From JADJXV01 sp964527785 (GTDB taxonomy: Bacteria > Bacteroidota > Ignavibacteria > Kapaibacteriales > UBA961), in contig CAZGNO010000003.1 in assembly GCA_964527785.1 (NCBI GenBank), forward strand, positions 29,422-93,421: a stretch of DNA of 64,000 bases, given 5' to 3'. This document shows, one piece after another, positions 33,541 through 41,481 of the stretch (position 1 is the first letter of the stretch; every line of letters starts with the position of its first letter). The notes below the pieces were generated by a model. That model ran no database searches. It was given only the letters and a program-made list of their open reading frames with translations, and was not told where the DNA came from. Position numbers and translations under genes: made by a program.

Positions 33541-33617
33541 TAAAAAAAATCCCGGCTTCGTGCCTTCATAAAAATGGCGTGCTTCCACTCTATGAAGAGC
33601 GGAAGCACGTCACGAAG
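33541..33617 (-). terminator. Terminator-like hairpin between atpE and atpF (possible attenuator)
   Basis: On the minus strand, directly after the atpE stop: nested stems CTTCGTG/CACGAAG (33556-33562 and 33611-33617) and CGTGCTTCC/GGAAGCACG (33578-33586 and 33601-33609). After six further bases comes a run of eight T (33549-33542 on the minus strand). Confidence 0.6.
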
Positions 33618-33620
33618 AAT

Positions 33621-33848
33621 TTACTTAACAGCAAGAAGAATACAGATAACCATAGCGAAAAGTGCAACACCTTCGATAAGTGCAGCACCGATAATCATAG
33701 TTGTACGTGCGTCTTTTGCTGATTCGGGCTGACGGGCACCTGCTTCAAGAGCAGCAGCTACGAGTGGTCCGATTCCTGTTCCTACACCAAATACTGTGAT
33801 ACCTACGCCAAGACCGGCGGCTAACCATGCTAAACCTTGAGGATTCAT
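33621..33848 (-). CDS. atpE: ATP synthase subunit c
   Basis: 75 residues, two membrane helices joined by the polar loop ARQPE (38-42). The ion carrier is Glu59 in IIGAALIEGVALFAMV. The first helix has GIGPL where Na+-type rings have a glutamine, and Glu59 is followed by GV rather than ST, so H+ coupling is expected (inference from known c-ring motifs). Multiple copies form the rotor ring, which may explain the hairpin behind the gene. It lies between atpB and atpF. Confidence 0.97.
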   Translation of the reverse strand: MNPQGLAWLAAGLGVGITVFGVGTGIGPLVAAALEAGARQPESAKDARTTMIIGAALIEGVALFAMVICILLAVK

Positions 33849-33910
33849 TTTTCTATCCTTTTATGAATGTGAAATAAAATAAAAACAATAATTGATAACT
33901 ATATCAGAGA

Positions 33911-34936
33911 TTAATGAGCGTGTTCTTCGTGAACATGGTCACCGAGAGCCAGCCCTACAAATACAGCAGAAAGCATAGTAAATATATATGCTTGTAAGAA
34001 TACAACCAGTGTTTCAAGACAGTAGATGAACACAGAGAAACCAATTGAAACAGGTGCTACTAATAATGTTTGGAAAAAGAAAATCAATCCAACCAGCGAA
34101 AGCAAAACAATGTGCCCTGCCGACATATTAGCAAAGAGACGAATCGTGAGAGCAAACGGCTTTGTAAACAGACCGATTATTTCAATCGGGACCATGATTG
34201 GGGCAAGAAACACAGGAGCACCGCCCAAAAGGTGATGCAGCCATGCTTTTACGCCCGCTTCTTTGAATGCGGTATAGTTTACTACCAAAAAAGTAGTGAT
34301 CGCAAGCCCGGCTGTCGTACCGATTGCAGCTGTCGCAGAATGTCCGCCGGGGATAAGACCAAGTAAATTTAAAATCAGGATAAAGAAAAACAGTGAAAGG
34401 AAATAGGGAGTAAGTTTGTCAACGAGTTTATTGGTAGGGAGGTTGGGGCGAACTACTTCTTCACGGATAAATACTACAAGTGCCTCCAACATATTTTGAA
34501 TGCCTTTTGGAGGGGCTGTCGGATTTTTCTTCGCTCGACGACCGGCTATCGCAAACATAATAAGCATAATTGCAAAGCCAAGCCATTGGAAAGCCACAAA
34601 ATTTGTAACAGATAAGTCTAATGCAGGTCCTTTGTCGTCGTTAACACGTTTTGGGTGTCCGTGATGGAGGGTATATTTCCCCGATGCTTCAACTTTTTCG
34701 GGAGATGAGTAGATGTTTAGTCCATTATCTTTATCATAAAAGATAAACGGTAAATCAACAACTTTCTGGGAGAAGATATAGAATCCGTGATGGTCACCAA
34801 GTTCACCTAAAAGATGCGTAAATACTTCCGCAGGGGGTACATTTTCTGAATGCCCGTTTGCAGAGCCGTGTTCTGCATTTTCGGTGTGAGCGGTTTGAGA
34901 ATGCTCGGAATGATGTTCTGTACTGTCTTGATTCAT
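33911..34936 (-). CDS. atpB: ATP synthase subunit a, with His-rich N-terminal extension
   Basis: 341 residues from ATG 34936 (an in-frame start at 34948 also exists). Proton channel subunit of Fo. The first ~100 residues are soluble and rich in His/Glu (HHSEHSQTAHTENAEHG), then two segments predicted outside the membrane, then the six-helix a-subunit core. That core has the essential arginine region in the helix PFALTIRLFANMSAGHIVL (Arg in TIRLFANM), with the partner helix near the C-terminus. Long N-termini are common in Bacteroidota subunit a. It ends in HVHEEHAH. Upstream are atpI- and atpZ-like genes. Confidence 0.96.
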   Translation of the reverse strand: MNQDSTEHHSEHSQTAHTENAEHGSANGHSENVPPAEVFTHLLGELGDHHGFYIFSQKVVDLPFIFYDKDNGLNIYSSPEKVEASGKYTLHHGHPKRVNDDKGPALDLSVTNFVAFQWLGFAIMLIMFAIAGRRAKKNPTAPPKGIQNMLEALVVFIREEVVRPNLPTNKLVDKLTPYFLSLFFFILILNLLGLIPGGHSATAAIGTTAGLAITTFLVVNYTAFKEAGVKAWLHHLLGGAPVFLAPIMVPIEIIGLFTKPFALTIRLFANMSAGHIVLLSLVGLIFFFQTLLVAPVSIGFSVFIYCLETLVVFLQAYIFTMLSAVFVGLALGDHVHEEHAH

Positions 34937-35007
34937 TGTGTATATCAATCAAATAATAGGCAAGCGTGAGGAATGTTTAGGTTCAACTAAAAGTATAAAA
35001 ACAGTAT

Positions 35008-35331
35008 CTATTTTTTAGGGGCACGTTTCATCTCAGGCGAATCGGCTAGAGAATGGAAATACAAGATTTCTACGAACAAAAAAACAAACGTACCGATGCA
35101 AAATGAAATTGAAAATCCGACATTATTGACTTTTACTACCGATATGCAAAACCAAACTATAATTGCAGCCACAATGAGCCGTGCTGCCATACTTCCAATG
35201 ACAATCCCGACAAACTTCTCAAATTTCCTGTGAAATGTGAGCCGAGCTATCAGGCAGCCGAGGAGTACATTTACCAAGCAGATGGCTTGCGCCAGCCCAA
35301 CCGACAACCAAAGTGAGTTGCTGAAGTCCAC
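35008..35331 (-). CDS. AtpI-like small membrane protein (ATP synthase assembly region)
   Basis: 107 residues with about four hydrophobic helices (VGLAQAICLVNVLLGCLI, IVIGSMAARLIVAAIIVWF, VGFSISFCIGTFVFLFVEIL) and a short basic tail. Its place between the atpZ-like gene and atpB, its size and its topology match the ATP synthase subunit I/AtpI position, where the protein helps c-ring assembly or ion supply. Sequence motifs alone would not be decisive. Confidence 0.7.
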   Translation of the reverse strand: MDFSNSLWLSVGLAQAICLVNVLLGCLIARLTFHRKFEKFVGIVIGSMAARLIVAAIIVWFCISVVKVNNVGFSISFCIGTFVFLFVEILYFHSLADSPEMKRAPKK

Positions 35332-35371
35332 GTATTAGTTCCATGAATTCAACTGAATTATTCTACGTAAT

Positions 35372-35599
35372 TTATTTTGCTTTGAGAGCGGTTCTGATAA
35401 ACCCCACCATTGCTACAATCGCACCGATTACAAGCAATATGACTAGCCAAGTCGGCGATGTTTGGAATTCACTGTCTATCCACCAACCAAGTAAACCAAA
35501 TACGACCAGCGTTGCCGTCATCTGCGAGCCGAGTGCCATGTATGGCGCAAGTTCTCGGTAAATCTTCTTATCATCGTGAGGAGAACTCGGGATTGCCAT
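35372..35599 (-). CDS. atpZ: AtpZ/AtpI-family protein
   Basis: 75 residues from ATG 35599; the frame extends to 35629, but the promoter -7 element covers that start. Family pattern: a short polar N-terminus with YRELAPYMALGSQM, first helix TATLVVFGLLGWWIDSEFQTSP, and second helix WLVILLVIGAIVAMVGFIR. AtpZ proteins sit at the head of ATP synthase operons and are linked to Mg2+/Ca2+ transport or c-ring assembly. It is first in the atp operon here, with the promoter at 35629-35660. Confidence 0.85.
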   Translation of the reverse strand: MAIPSSPHDDKKIYRELAPYMALGSQMTATLVVFGLLGWWIDSEFQTSPTWLVILLVIGAIVAMVGFIRTALKAK

Positions 35600-35628
35600 A
35601 ATTGCCTGCCTTTTCAAAATTTCAATCA

Positions 35629-35660
35629 CAAAATTACCCTTTTAAGCAAAGATAACCAAA
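35629..35660 (-). promoter_or_regulatory. Bacteroidota-type promoter of the ATP synthase operon
   Basis: Minus strand: TTTG (35660-35657), 20-base spacer, TAATTTTG (35636-35629). It lies 30 bases upstream of ATG 35599. Confidence 0.7.
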
Positions 35661-35739
35661 AACTTTTCTTGGTAACAGACAGATAGTTACGCTTGACTAA
35701 CAAAAAGAACAAGTAGAATCCGTCTTGTTATCTCTGTTT

Positions 35740-36858
35740 TTATTTCGTTTTATTTGGATAGACACCCGCTTGTGCCGATATATTAAGCAATGTTCCTACA
35801 GCAGCAGCAGAAAAAAATACAGAACTCCCGCCGTAACTTATAAACGGCATCGGTAAGCCCGTAGTAGGTAATACTCCGCACGTTACTCCTGCGTTAATAA
35901 ATGCATAAAGTGCAAGAGTTACGGTAATTCCGACTGCCAGAAGACGACCGAAAAGATCCGGGGCTTTTTTTGCAACATTTATTCCTCGCCACAAAATTAT
36001 TCCAAACGCAGAAAGAATTAATAAAACTCCTATAAAGCCATATTCTTCGCCTACGACAGCAAAAACAAAATCACCATAGCTCTCCGGCAAAAAGAAATCT
36101 CTTTGCAGACTCTGTCCCGGTCCAACGCCGAATATCCCTCCGCTGCCAAAAGCAATAACTGCTTGTTGAAGCTGATAATTTATTACTTCTGATGCTGTCC
36201 CTTCTCCATAACCAATAAAGGCAAGTATCCGTTTCAGACGGTAGGGTGCTGAAACTGCATAGATTGCTGCTGTTACAAATCCGCCTGCAGCAATTAATCC
36301 GAGTTTTTTCAGTGGTGCATTGCCCACAAACATGATAATTGCGGTTATTAAAAAAATGACCGATGCAGTCGAAAGGTTTGGTTGTGCAGCTACCAAACCG
36401 CACGTAACCAAAATCCAGATGAGCAATGGTAACATACCTGTTCTAAAGTCTGAAATATAATCTTTTGCTCTGGCAGCTAGAGCAGAAATATGAAGGACTA
36501 ACGCAAACTTTACGAATTCTGACGGTTGGAAATTGATAAACCCAATGTGAATCCACCGAGCCGCTCCCTTCACTTTTATTCCGGTCACAAGCACATAGAC
36601 CAGACAGCACAATGCAAGAATTAATATCGGTGTTGTAAACTTTTCCCATCGGTGATAGTCTATTCTTGAGAAAAGTATGATAGCCGCCAAGCCGATTAAA
36701 ACACGGAAAGCATGATTCCAAAACAGTTTCTCGCTCGAACCAAATTTAATCATTGAGAATGAAGAGCTTGCGCTATAGACAAATGCAACGCTGAACAGCA
36801 TTAGCCCGACGACTGACAGGAGAATGAACCAGTCTATATGCCCCGATGTTTTTGTCAT
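35740..36858 (-). CDS. SEDS-family glycosyltransferase/flippase-like protein (FtsW/RodA/SpoVE)
   Basis: 372 residues from ATG 36858; the frame opens at 36942, but the extra 28 residues are not family-like. About ten membrane helices. SEDS motifs visible: ARWIHIGFINFQPSEFVKFALVL (in pieces near 105-125), FLLITAIIMFVG-like helix, GPGQSLQRDFFLPESYGDFVFAVVGEEYGFIG (catalytic-Asp loop region), and the C-terminal GLPMPFISYGGSS. It polymerises septal or wall peptidoglycan with a class B PBP. The LPTTGLPMPFISYGGSS ending favours FtsW. It is upstream of the atp operon on the same strand. No other division genes are nearby. Confidence 0.92.
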   Translation of the reverse strand: MTKTSGHIDWFILLSVVGLMLFSVAFVYSASSSFSMIKFGSSEKLFWNHAFRVLIGLAAIILFSRIDYHRWEKFTTPILILALCCLVYVLVTGIKVKGAARWIHIGFINFQPSEFVKFALVLHISALAARAKDYISDFRTGMLPLLIWILVTCGLVAAQPNLSTASVIFLITAIIMFVGNAPLKKLGLIAAGGFVTAAIYAVSAPYRLKRILAFIGYGEGTASEVINYQLQQAVIAFGSGGIFGVGPGQSLQRDFFLPESYGDFVFAVVGEEYGFIGVLLILSAFGIILWRGINVAKKAPDLFGRLLAVGITVTLALYAFINAGVTCGVLPTTGLPMPFISYGGSSVFFSAAAVGTLLNISAQAGVYPNKTK

Positions 36859-37337
36859 ATCTTTGCTGTAAATTGACAGGATAGTAGTAATTTGCGCTTT
36901 TAAATAATATGCTAAATTACAGAGAAGCTCTCCGTAAACCAAAAAGTAAATCGTATTGATTGATTGATGCTGACGGTTGCCTCTTATATGTATGTATTAT
37001 AGTACTTCATTGCTCACTTTTGCTGTTAGTAACTGATGTTACGCAAGAATAAATTTAATTTGAGAATTTCAGTTATGATTGTCTGCATTAAATCCCGTCA
37101 GGGGTGCTATATCTGTAGAAGATTGAATCAACACATAGAAAAATCCCGTCAGGGATGTCATATCGGTTAGCGAGACACTGCCGTTTTTAACCGATATTAC
37201 CTTCCTACGGAACTCCGGTACTTTTTATGGTCACTTCTACCGATATTACGTTCCTACGGAACTATTCTAGACTGAATTACAAATAATATCTTGTTCTTGC
37301 TTGCGTAATATCACTTAGTAAGTTCACTTCTTCCTAA
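36859..37337. other. Divergent intergenic region carrying repeat copy 2
   Basis: About 480 bases, no gene. The outer part before 37026 shows no clear promoter; the rest is the element 37026-37321. Confidence 0.6.
37026..37321. repeat. Dispersed ~296-bp element with terminal inverted repeats and four hairpin units, copy 2
   Basis: Left end TTAGTAACTGATGTTACGCA (37026-37045); right end, read inward on the minus strand from 37321, TTACTAAGTGATATTACGCA, matching at 17 of 20 positions. Two L units begin at 37092 and 37143 (ATCCC-GTCA-GGGGT/GGGAT hairpins plus ATATCNGT). Two R units end at 37213 and 37262 (CCGATATTAC plus TTCC-TAC-GGAA). It has the same order, spacing and flanks as copy 1 at 12851-13143, in the same orientation. 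Confidence 0.85.
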
Positions 37338-37946
37338 ATGAAAATAACAATTGAACCATATAGTCCTGCTTGGTCAAAGCAATTCATCCATGAGTCGGAA
37401 GGTATTTTGAATGTTCTCAAGAGCTTAAAGCCGATTATCCATCACATTGGCAGTACATCGGTTGCAGGTCTGAGTGCAAAGCCGATTATTGACATTATGA
37501 TAGGTCTGAACTCAATCGAAGAACTGAATATAATTATCCCGTCAATGCAGTCCCTCGGATATTCGTATGTCTCTCGATATGAAGTCCAAATGCCTTACAG
37601 GAGATACTTTGTACGGTATTCAAGTTCTAAAGGGCTAGAATATGTTCCTGTTGTTGATTCTTCTACGCAGAATATGACAGAAGCCGGATACCAATCACTG
37701 GTTCATGTTCATTCAGTGGTCATTGATTCTGAATTTTGGGAGCGACATTTGGCTTTCCGTGATTATTTGAGGCAATATCCAGTCGAACGGGACAAATATG
37801 GAGCATTTAAACTAAATCTGGCGAAGGAGGAATGGGAAAACGGCTTGGAGTATAGTGCAGCTAAGCATGATTTTATCCAGGCAATGCAGCGAAAAGCACT
37901 TGAGTGGTATCGTGAAATAGGGGTGTATCAATCAGAGACAAAATAA
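37338..37946 (+). CDS. GrpB-family protein (UPF0157)
   Basis: 202 residues. Family features: PYSPAWSKQFIHESEGI near the start, then HIGSTSVAGLSAKPIIDIMIG (about 41-61), the nucleotidyltransferase-like GS...KPIIDI core, with conserved HVHSV and RDYLR segments later (near 120-145). GrpB proteins resemble minimal nucleotidyltransferases; their physiological substrate is not established. It starts 16 bases after repeat copy 2. It is monocistronic as far as can be seen. Confidence 0.9.
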   Translation: MKITIEPYSPAWSKQFIHESEGILNVLKSLKPIIHHIGSTSVAGLSAKPIIDIMIGLNSIEELNIIIPSMQSLGYSYVSRYEVQMPYRRYFVRYSSSKGLEYVPVVDSSTQNMTEAGYQSLVHVHSVVIDSEFWERHLAFRDYLRQYPVERDKYGAFKLNLAKEEWENGLEYSAAKHDFIQAMQRKALEWYREIGVYQSETK

Positions 37947-38033
37947 AATCGCCACTTTTTCGCCAATTAGAAGCGCAGAGAAAATATAGTACCAGTGCCT
38001 ATTGCTTTTTTCTTGTCAAATCAATTTCTTACA

Positions 38034-38369
38034 ATGCCCATGAGTTCAGAATTATCAGTTTTAATTGACAACGAGATGGCAATGGCAAGGGTTGCAATTT
38101 CCGAAATGAATGACGGAAAAGCACGAGTATGTGCGCGTCGTGCAATTGTCCTGGTAGTACAGGATTCCATGAAAAATATTCAATCGCACTGGAATTCAAG
38201 GTTAGCACTTGAACATCTTTCTGAGAATGATAAATTTCCTGAGCACATTGCTTCTGCTGCCAAACGTTTACAAGGCGGATTGCGTGCACAGATTCAAGGA
38301 GAAGTATATTCTGAAAATCCTATCGAAGATGCTGAAATAATTATCCGCTATTTCGTAGATTTGCCGTGA
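38034..38369 (+). CDS. Small helical protein of unknown family
   Basis: 111 residues from ATG 38034; ATG 38040 is a close alternative and the open frame extends to 37995. Mostly helical composition with GKARVCARRAIVLVVQ (about 26-41) and IASAAKRLQGGLRAQI (about 72-87). No membrane segment, signal peptide or catalytic motif. I do not recognise the family; a HEPN-like helical bundle is only a guess. It lies between the GrpB gene and the DsbD-type genes with no clear operon. Confidence 0.55.
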   Translation: MPMSSELSVLIDNEMAMARVAISEMNDGKARVCARRAIVLVVQDSMKNIQSHWNSRLALEHLSENDKFPEHIASAAKRLQGGLRAQIQGEVYSENPIEDAEIIIRYFVDLP

Positions 38370-38478
38370 ATTAATTAATGCAAATAATCTTCGTTTGCTG
38401 TTCAGAGAAATATGATCAGTGCATAAACAGTATTTTTGGAGTGAGTGCATTATCCTAACCTTCAATTTTTAATGTTAA

Positions 38479-38967
38479 ATGAAAATTCTTTCCATCTCTA
38501 TTATTGTCCTTCTTTTTAGTGTCGCTGCATTCGCAAGCGAAGCCAAGAAGCCGCTCCTCAGTCTTTCTGCTGCATCTGTCAAGGTGAAGCAAGGGGGAAC
38601 TGTAACGGCAAAACTGACAATAAAAGTTCCTAAAAAATGGCATATTTACGGTGTTATTCCTAAAATCAACAAAGATGGTATCGGACCTCAAGCAACGGAA
38701 GTAACATTAAAAGACTCGACCAAATCAGTAACACTTGGCGAAGTCAAATCACCCAAACCACACATAGAGTATGATGACGGCTTTGAAATGGATGTAGAGT
38801 CCTTAGAAGGTACGCTTAATTTTACACTACCGATAACCGCAGAAAAAGCTGCAGTACCCGGAAAATATAAACCTACAATCAGTGTGTATTTTCAACTGTG
38901 CAACGGGAAGACCTGCCTTACTCCGGAAGAAAAAACAATAGTGATTCCAATTGAGATTAGTAAGTAA
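38479..38967 (+). CDS. Stand-alone periplasmic DsbD N-terminal-domain protein
   Basis: 162 residues. Signal peptide (ISIIVLLFSVAAFASEA, about 3-19), then an Ig-like beta domain with KKWHIYGVIP near 51-60. The cysteine pair is in QLCNGKTCLTPEE (about 142-154), the CX4C arrangement of nDsbD. It would accept electrons from a DsbD membrane domain and pass them to periplasmic partners. The full DsbD encoded 50 bases downstream has its own N-domain, so this is a second, separate carrier. Confidence 0.85.
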   Translation: MKILSISIIVLLFSVAAFASEAKKPLLSLSAASVKVKQGGTVTAKLTIKVPKKWHIYGVIPKINKDGIGPQATEVTLKDSTKSVTLGEVKSPKPHIEYDDGFEMDVESLEGTLNFTLPITAEKAAVPGKYKPTISVYFQLCNGKTCLTPEEKTIVIPIEISK

Positions 38968-39017
38968 AATTCGGTGGTGCGAAGTATTACAGTTATGATT
39001 ATTACAAAGAGATTTCC

Positions 39018-41072
39018 ATGAAAAAATATTCGATTCTTATTCTCATATTTCTTGCATCTTCTCTCTCAAGCATTGATGCCTTTGCAGAAATAATTGAGCG
39101 CGCCAAATTCTCTCTTTCGGAAAAAACTCCAAAAGAATTAAAACTCCGCGCCGGTGATACTATTACTGTCCCTCTTACAATCACAATTGATAAGGGGTGG
39201 CACGCTTACGACTTGCTACAAGCCGAGAGAAATAAAAAATCGGGAACCGGTGCCGGACCTCAGGAATTAAAGATTGATTCCCGTAATTCACTATATTTTA
39301 AGATTGGCAAAGTAAGTGCTCCAAAATCTGAAATTAGTTACGATTCTACTTTTGAGGTAAAAATTGGTGAATATCATGGAAAAATTTCACTTCAAATTCC
39401 AGTGACTGCCAAGCGCAAACTTAAAATAGGTTCGTATAATGATTCAATTGAAGTGAGCATTCAGGTATGTAATGTTGAAGGTATATGTACTAACTTGGAA
39501 AAATTGTTTCCTGTAAAGATTGTTATTACAGCTGAAGCTATTGGTGCAACAAATGAACCGGAGGAAACAACTGTTCCTCAAATTGCATCAGCAAAAAATA
39601 CTTCAACTAATAATGACATAAAAACGGTAGCTACTGAAAAAAACACCTCTACCCAAGGTAGCACCAATACTATTGAAACATCATCATCAAAGGAAATTCT
39701 GAAGGAAAAGAAAAAAGGGATTTGGTCTTTTCTATGGTTTGCAATGACTGCAGGTGCTGCCGCACTCCTAACGCCATGTGTATTCCCTATGGTGCCTATT
39801 ACAGTGTCGTTTTTCACAAAGCGTTCCGAAAAAGAAAAGTCAAAAGGTCTGCGTGATTCGATTGTTTACGCGATTGGAATTATTGGAACTTTTACTGCTT
39901 TGGGGATTATTCTTGCAGTTGCTTTGGGGGCATCGGGAATATCAGATTTTGCTGCTAATCCATGGGTGAATTTGGTGATTGCACTTGTTTTCTTGGTGTT
40001 TGCAATGAATTTGTTTGGTGCCTTTGAAATTCAGATCCCAACGAAAATCCTGAATAAACTCAATATGGCATCATCGGGTAGCGGCGTTTCAAGTGTCCTC
40101 TTGATGGGACTAACGTTTTCGCTTACCAGTTTTACATGTACTGTTCCATTTGTTGGCTCGGCATTAATTTCAGCAGCAGACGGTGAGTGGTTCTATCCGA
40201 TAATCGGGATGCTGGGCTTCTCGGCAACATTTGCAATTCCTTTCTTTTTACTTGCTCTGTTCCCGTCACGCTTATCAAAATTACCCAAAGCGGGCGGCTG
40301 GATGAATAATATGAAAGTCGTCATGGGGTTTTTGGAAATTGCTGCAGCAATGAAATTTATCAGCAATTTCGAAATGGCGTGGAAATGGGGGATTCTTCCC
40401 CGAGATTTGTTTCTTGCAATTTGGATTGGATGCAGTGCACTCGTTGTAATTTATGTACTTGGCTTGTATCGTTTGAAATTAGACTCACCCGTATCGAATG
40501 TAGGCGCGTTTAGGGTGATATGGGCAATATTGTTTGCTTCTATTACAATGTACTTGATGACGGGACTTTATGGGGGGAAAACGCTGGGTACTCTCGAAGC
40601 ATTCCTTCCATCGCCTGATTATGAGTTGATTATCAACGGTGACGAGGTAAATCCATCTGATAAAAAAACGGTAAGCTCCATATCAGTTGTGGGAAACCAA
40701 GCTAAACATGAAGATGAGTGGTTCTCGGATTATAACACCGCTCTGGCAGAAGCCAAACGGTTGAATAAACCAATATTTATTGATTTTACAGGAGTATTCT
40801 GTACCAATTGCCGTTGGATGGAAACAAATATATTTCCTAAGCCGACGGTAAAAAACTTAATGAGCGATTTGGTGCGTGTCCGACTTTACACCGACCGTAA
40901 ATCAGAAGCCGACAAGTGGAATAAAAACATGATGACTTCAAGATTCAACTCGATAGAGCTTCCACTCTATGCAATCATCAGTCCTGACGATAAGATACTT
41001 GAAACGCAATCATTTACAAGGGATCAATCAGAATTTGTTGATTTCATCAAAAAAGGTACTGAACAAAAATAA
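39018..41072 (+). CDS. dsbD: Thiol:disulfide interchange protein DsbD
   Basis: 684 residues. It transfers electrons from cytoplasmic thioredoxin across the inner membrane to the periplasm. Three domains: N-terminal nDsbD (about 24-175; GWHAYDL, VCNVEGICT cysteines); an Asn/Thr/Glu-rich linker; the eight-helix membrane domain (about 235-520) with its cysteines in LTPCVFPMVPI and FTCTVPFVGSA; and a C-terminal thioredoxin domain (about 560-684) with CTNC in FTGVFCTNCRWME. All redox cysteines are present. It follows the stand-alone N-domain gene by 50 bases and is followed by pntA2 after 30 bases, so the three are probably one transcript. Confidence 0.95.
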   Translation: MKKYSILILIFLASSLSSIDAFAEIIERAKFSLSEKTPKELKLRAGDTITVPLTITIDKGWHAYDLLQAERNKKSGTGAGPQELKIDSRNSLYFKIGKVSAPKSEISYDSTFEVKIGEYHGKISLQIPVTAKRKLKIGSYNDSIEVSIQVCNVEGICTNLEKLFPVKIVITAEAIGATNEPEETTVPQIASAKNTSTNNDIKTVATEKNTSTQGSTNTIETSSSKEILKEKKKGIWSFLWFAMTAGAAALLTPCVFPMVPITVSFFTKRSEKEKSKGLRDSIVYAIGIIGTFTALGIILAVALGASGISDFAANPWVNLVIALVFLVFAMNLFGAFEIQIPTKILNKLNMASSGSGVSSVLLMGLTFSLTSFTCTVPFVGSALISAADGEWFYPIIGMLGFSATFAIPFFLLALFPSRLSKLPKAGGWMNNMKVVMGFLEIAAAMKFISNFEMAWKWGILPRDLFLAIWIGCSALVVIYVLGLYRLKLDSPVSNVGAFRVIWAILFASITMYLMTGLYGGKTLGTLEAFLPSPDYELIINGDEVNPSDKKTVSSISVVGNQAKHEDEWFSDYNTALAEAKRLNKPIFIDFTGVFCTNCRWMETNIFPKPTVKNLMSDLVRVRLYTDRKSEADKWNKNMMTSRFNSIELPLYAIISPDDKILETQSFTRDQSEFVDFIKKGTEQK

Positions 41073-41102
41073 TATTTATTTCATATCAAATAAGGAAAGC
41101 CG

Positions 41103-41411
41103 ATGACAGATATTTTTAGCTCGCTAAGTACTCATATCGAGATGATATACATAATCATCCTTTCGATTTTTGTGGGAATCGAAGTAATTTCCAAAGTTCC
41201 GGCTGTTCTGCATACACCGTTGATGTCGGGTGCTAATGCAATTCACGGAGTTGTTATTATCGGTGCCATTATCGTAATGGGTCACGCTGAAAGTCATAAT
41301 ATGCTTGCAATTGTGCTTGGATTTTTAGCAGTAGTTCTCGGTACGCTTAATGTGGTTGGCGGGTTTGTGGTAACAGATAGAATGCTTGAAATGTTCAAGA
41401 AGAAGAAATAA
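41103..41411 (+). CDS. pntA2: NAD(P) transhydrogenase alpha-2 subunit (PntAB), isolated
   Basis: 102 residues with three hydrophobic helices (IIILSIFVGIEVISKVP, GVVIIGAIIVMGHA, IVLGFLAVVLGTLNVVGGFVV). The segment VPAVLHTPLMSGANAIHGVVIIG (in pieces near 31-54) is the signature of the small membrane subunit of proton-translocating transhydrogenase. That enzyme also needs PntA1 (NAD domain) and PntB, normally adjacent; neither is here. The preceding gene is dsbD, 30 bases away. Since transhydrogenase supplies NADPH for thiol reduction, a shared transcript is plausible (inference). Confidence 0.88.
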   Translation: MTDIFSSLSTHIEMIYIIILSIFVGIEVISKVPAVLHTPLMSGANAIHGVVIIGAIIVMGHAESHNMLAIVLGFLAVVLGTLNVVGGFVVTDRMLEMFKKKK

Positions 41412-41430
41412 ATTTGTCAATTGAAAATAA

Positions 41431-41469
41431 AAAACCTCACTTCTTGTAGGAATGTGAGGTTTTTTTTTT
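41431..41469. terminator. Terminator between convergent pntA2 and response regulator genes
   Basis: 10-bp stem AAAACCTCAC (41431-41440) / GTGAGGTTTT (41454-41463) with a 13-base loop. Nine or more T follow on the plus strand; an A-rich left side gives a T-run on the minus strand too. Confidence 0.9.
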
Positions 41470-41481
41470 GCTTGAATCAGT

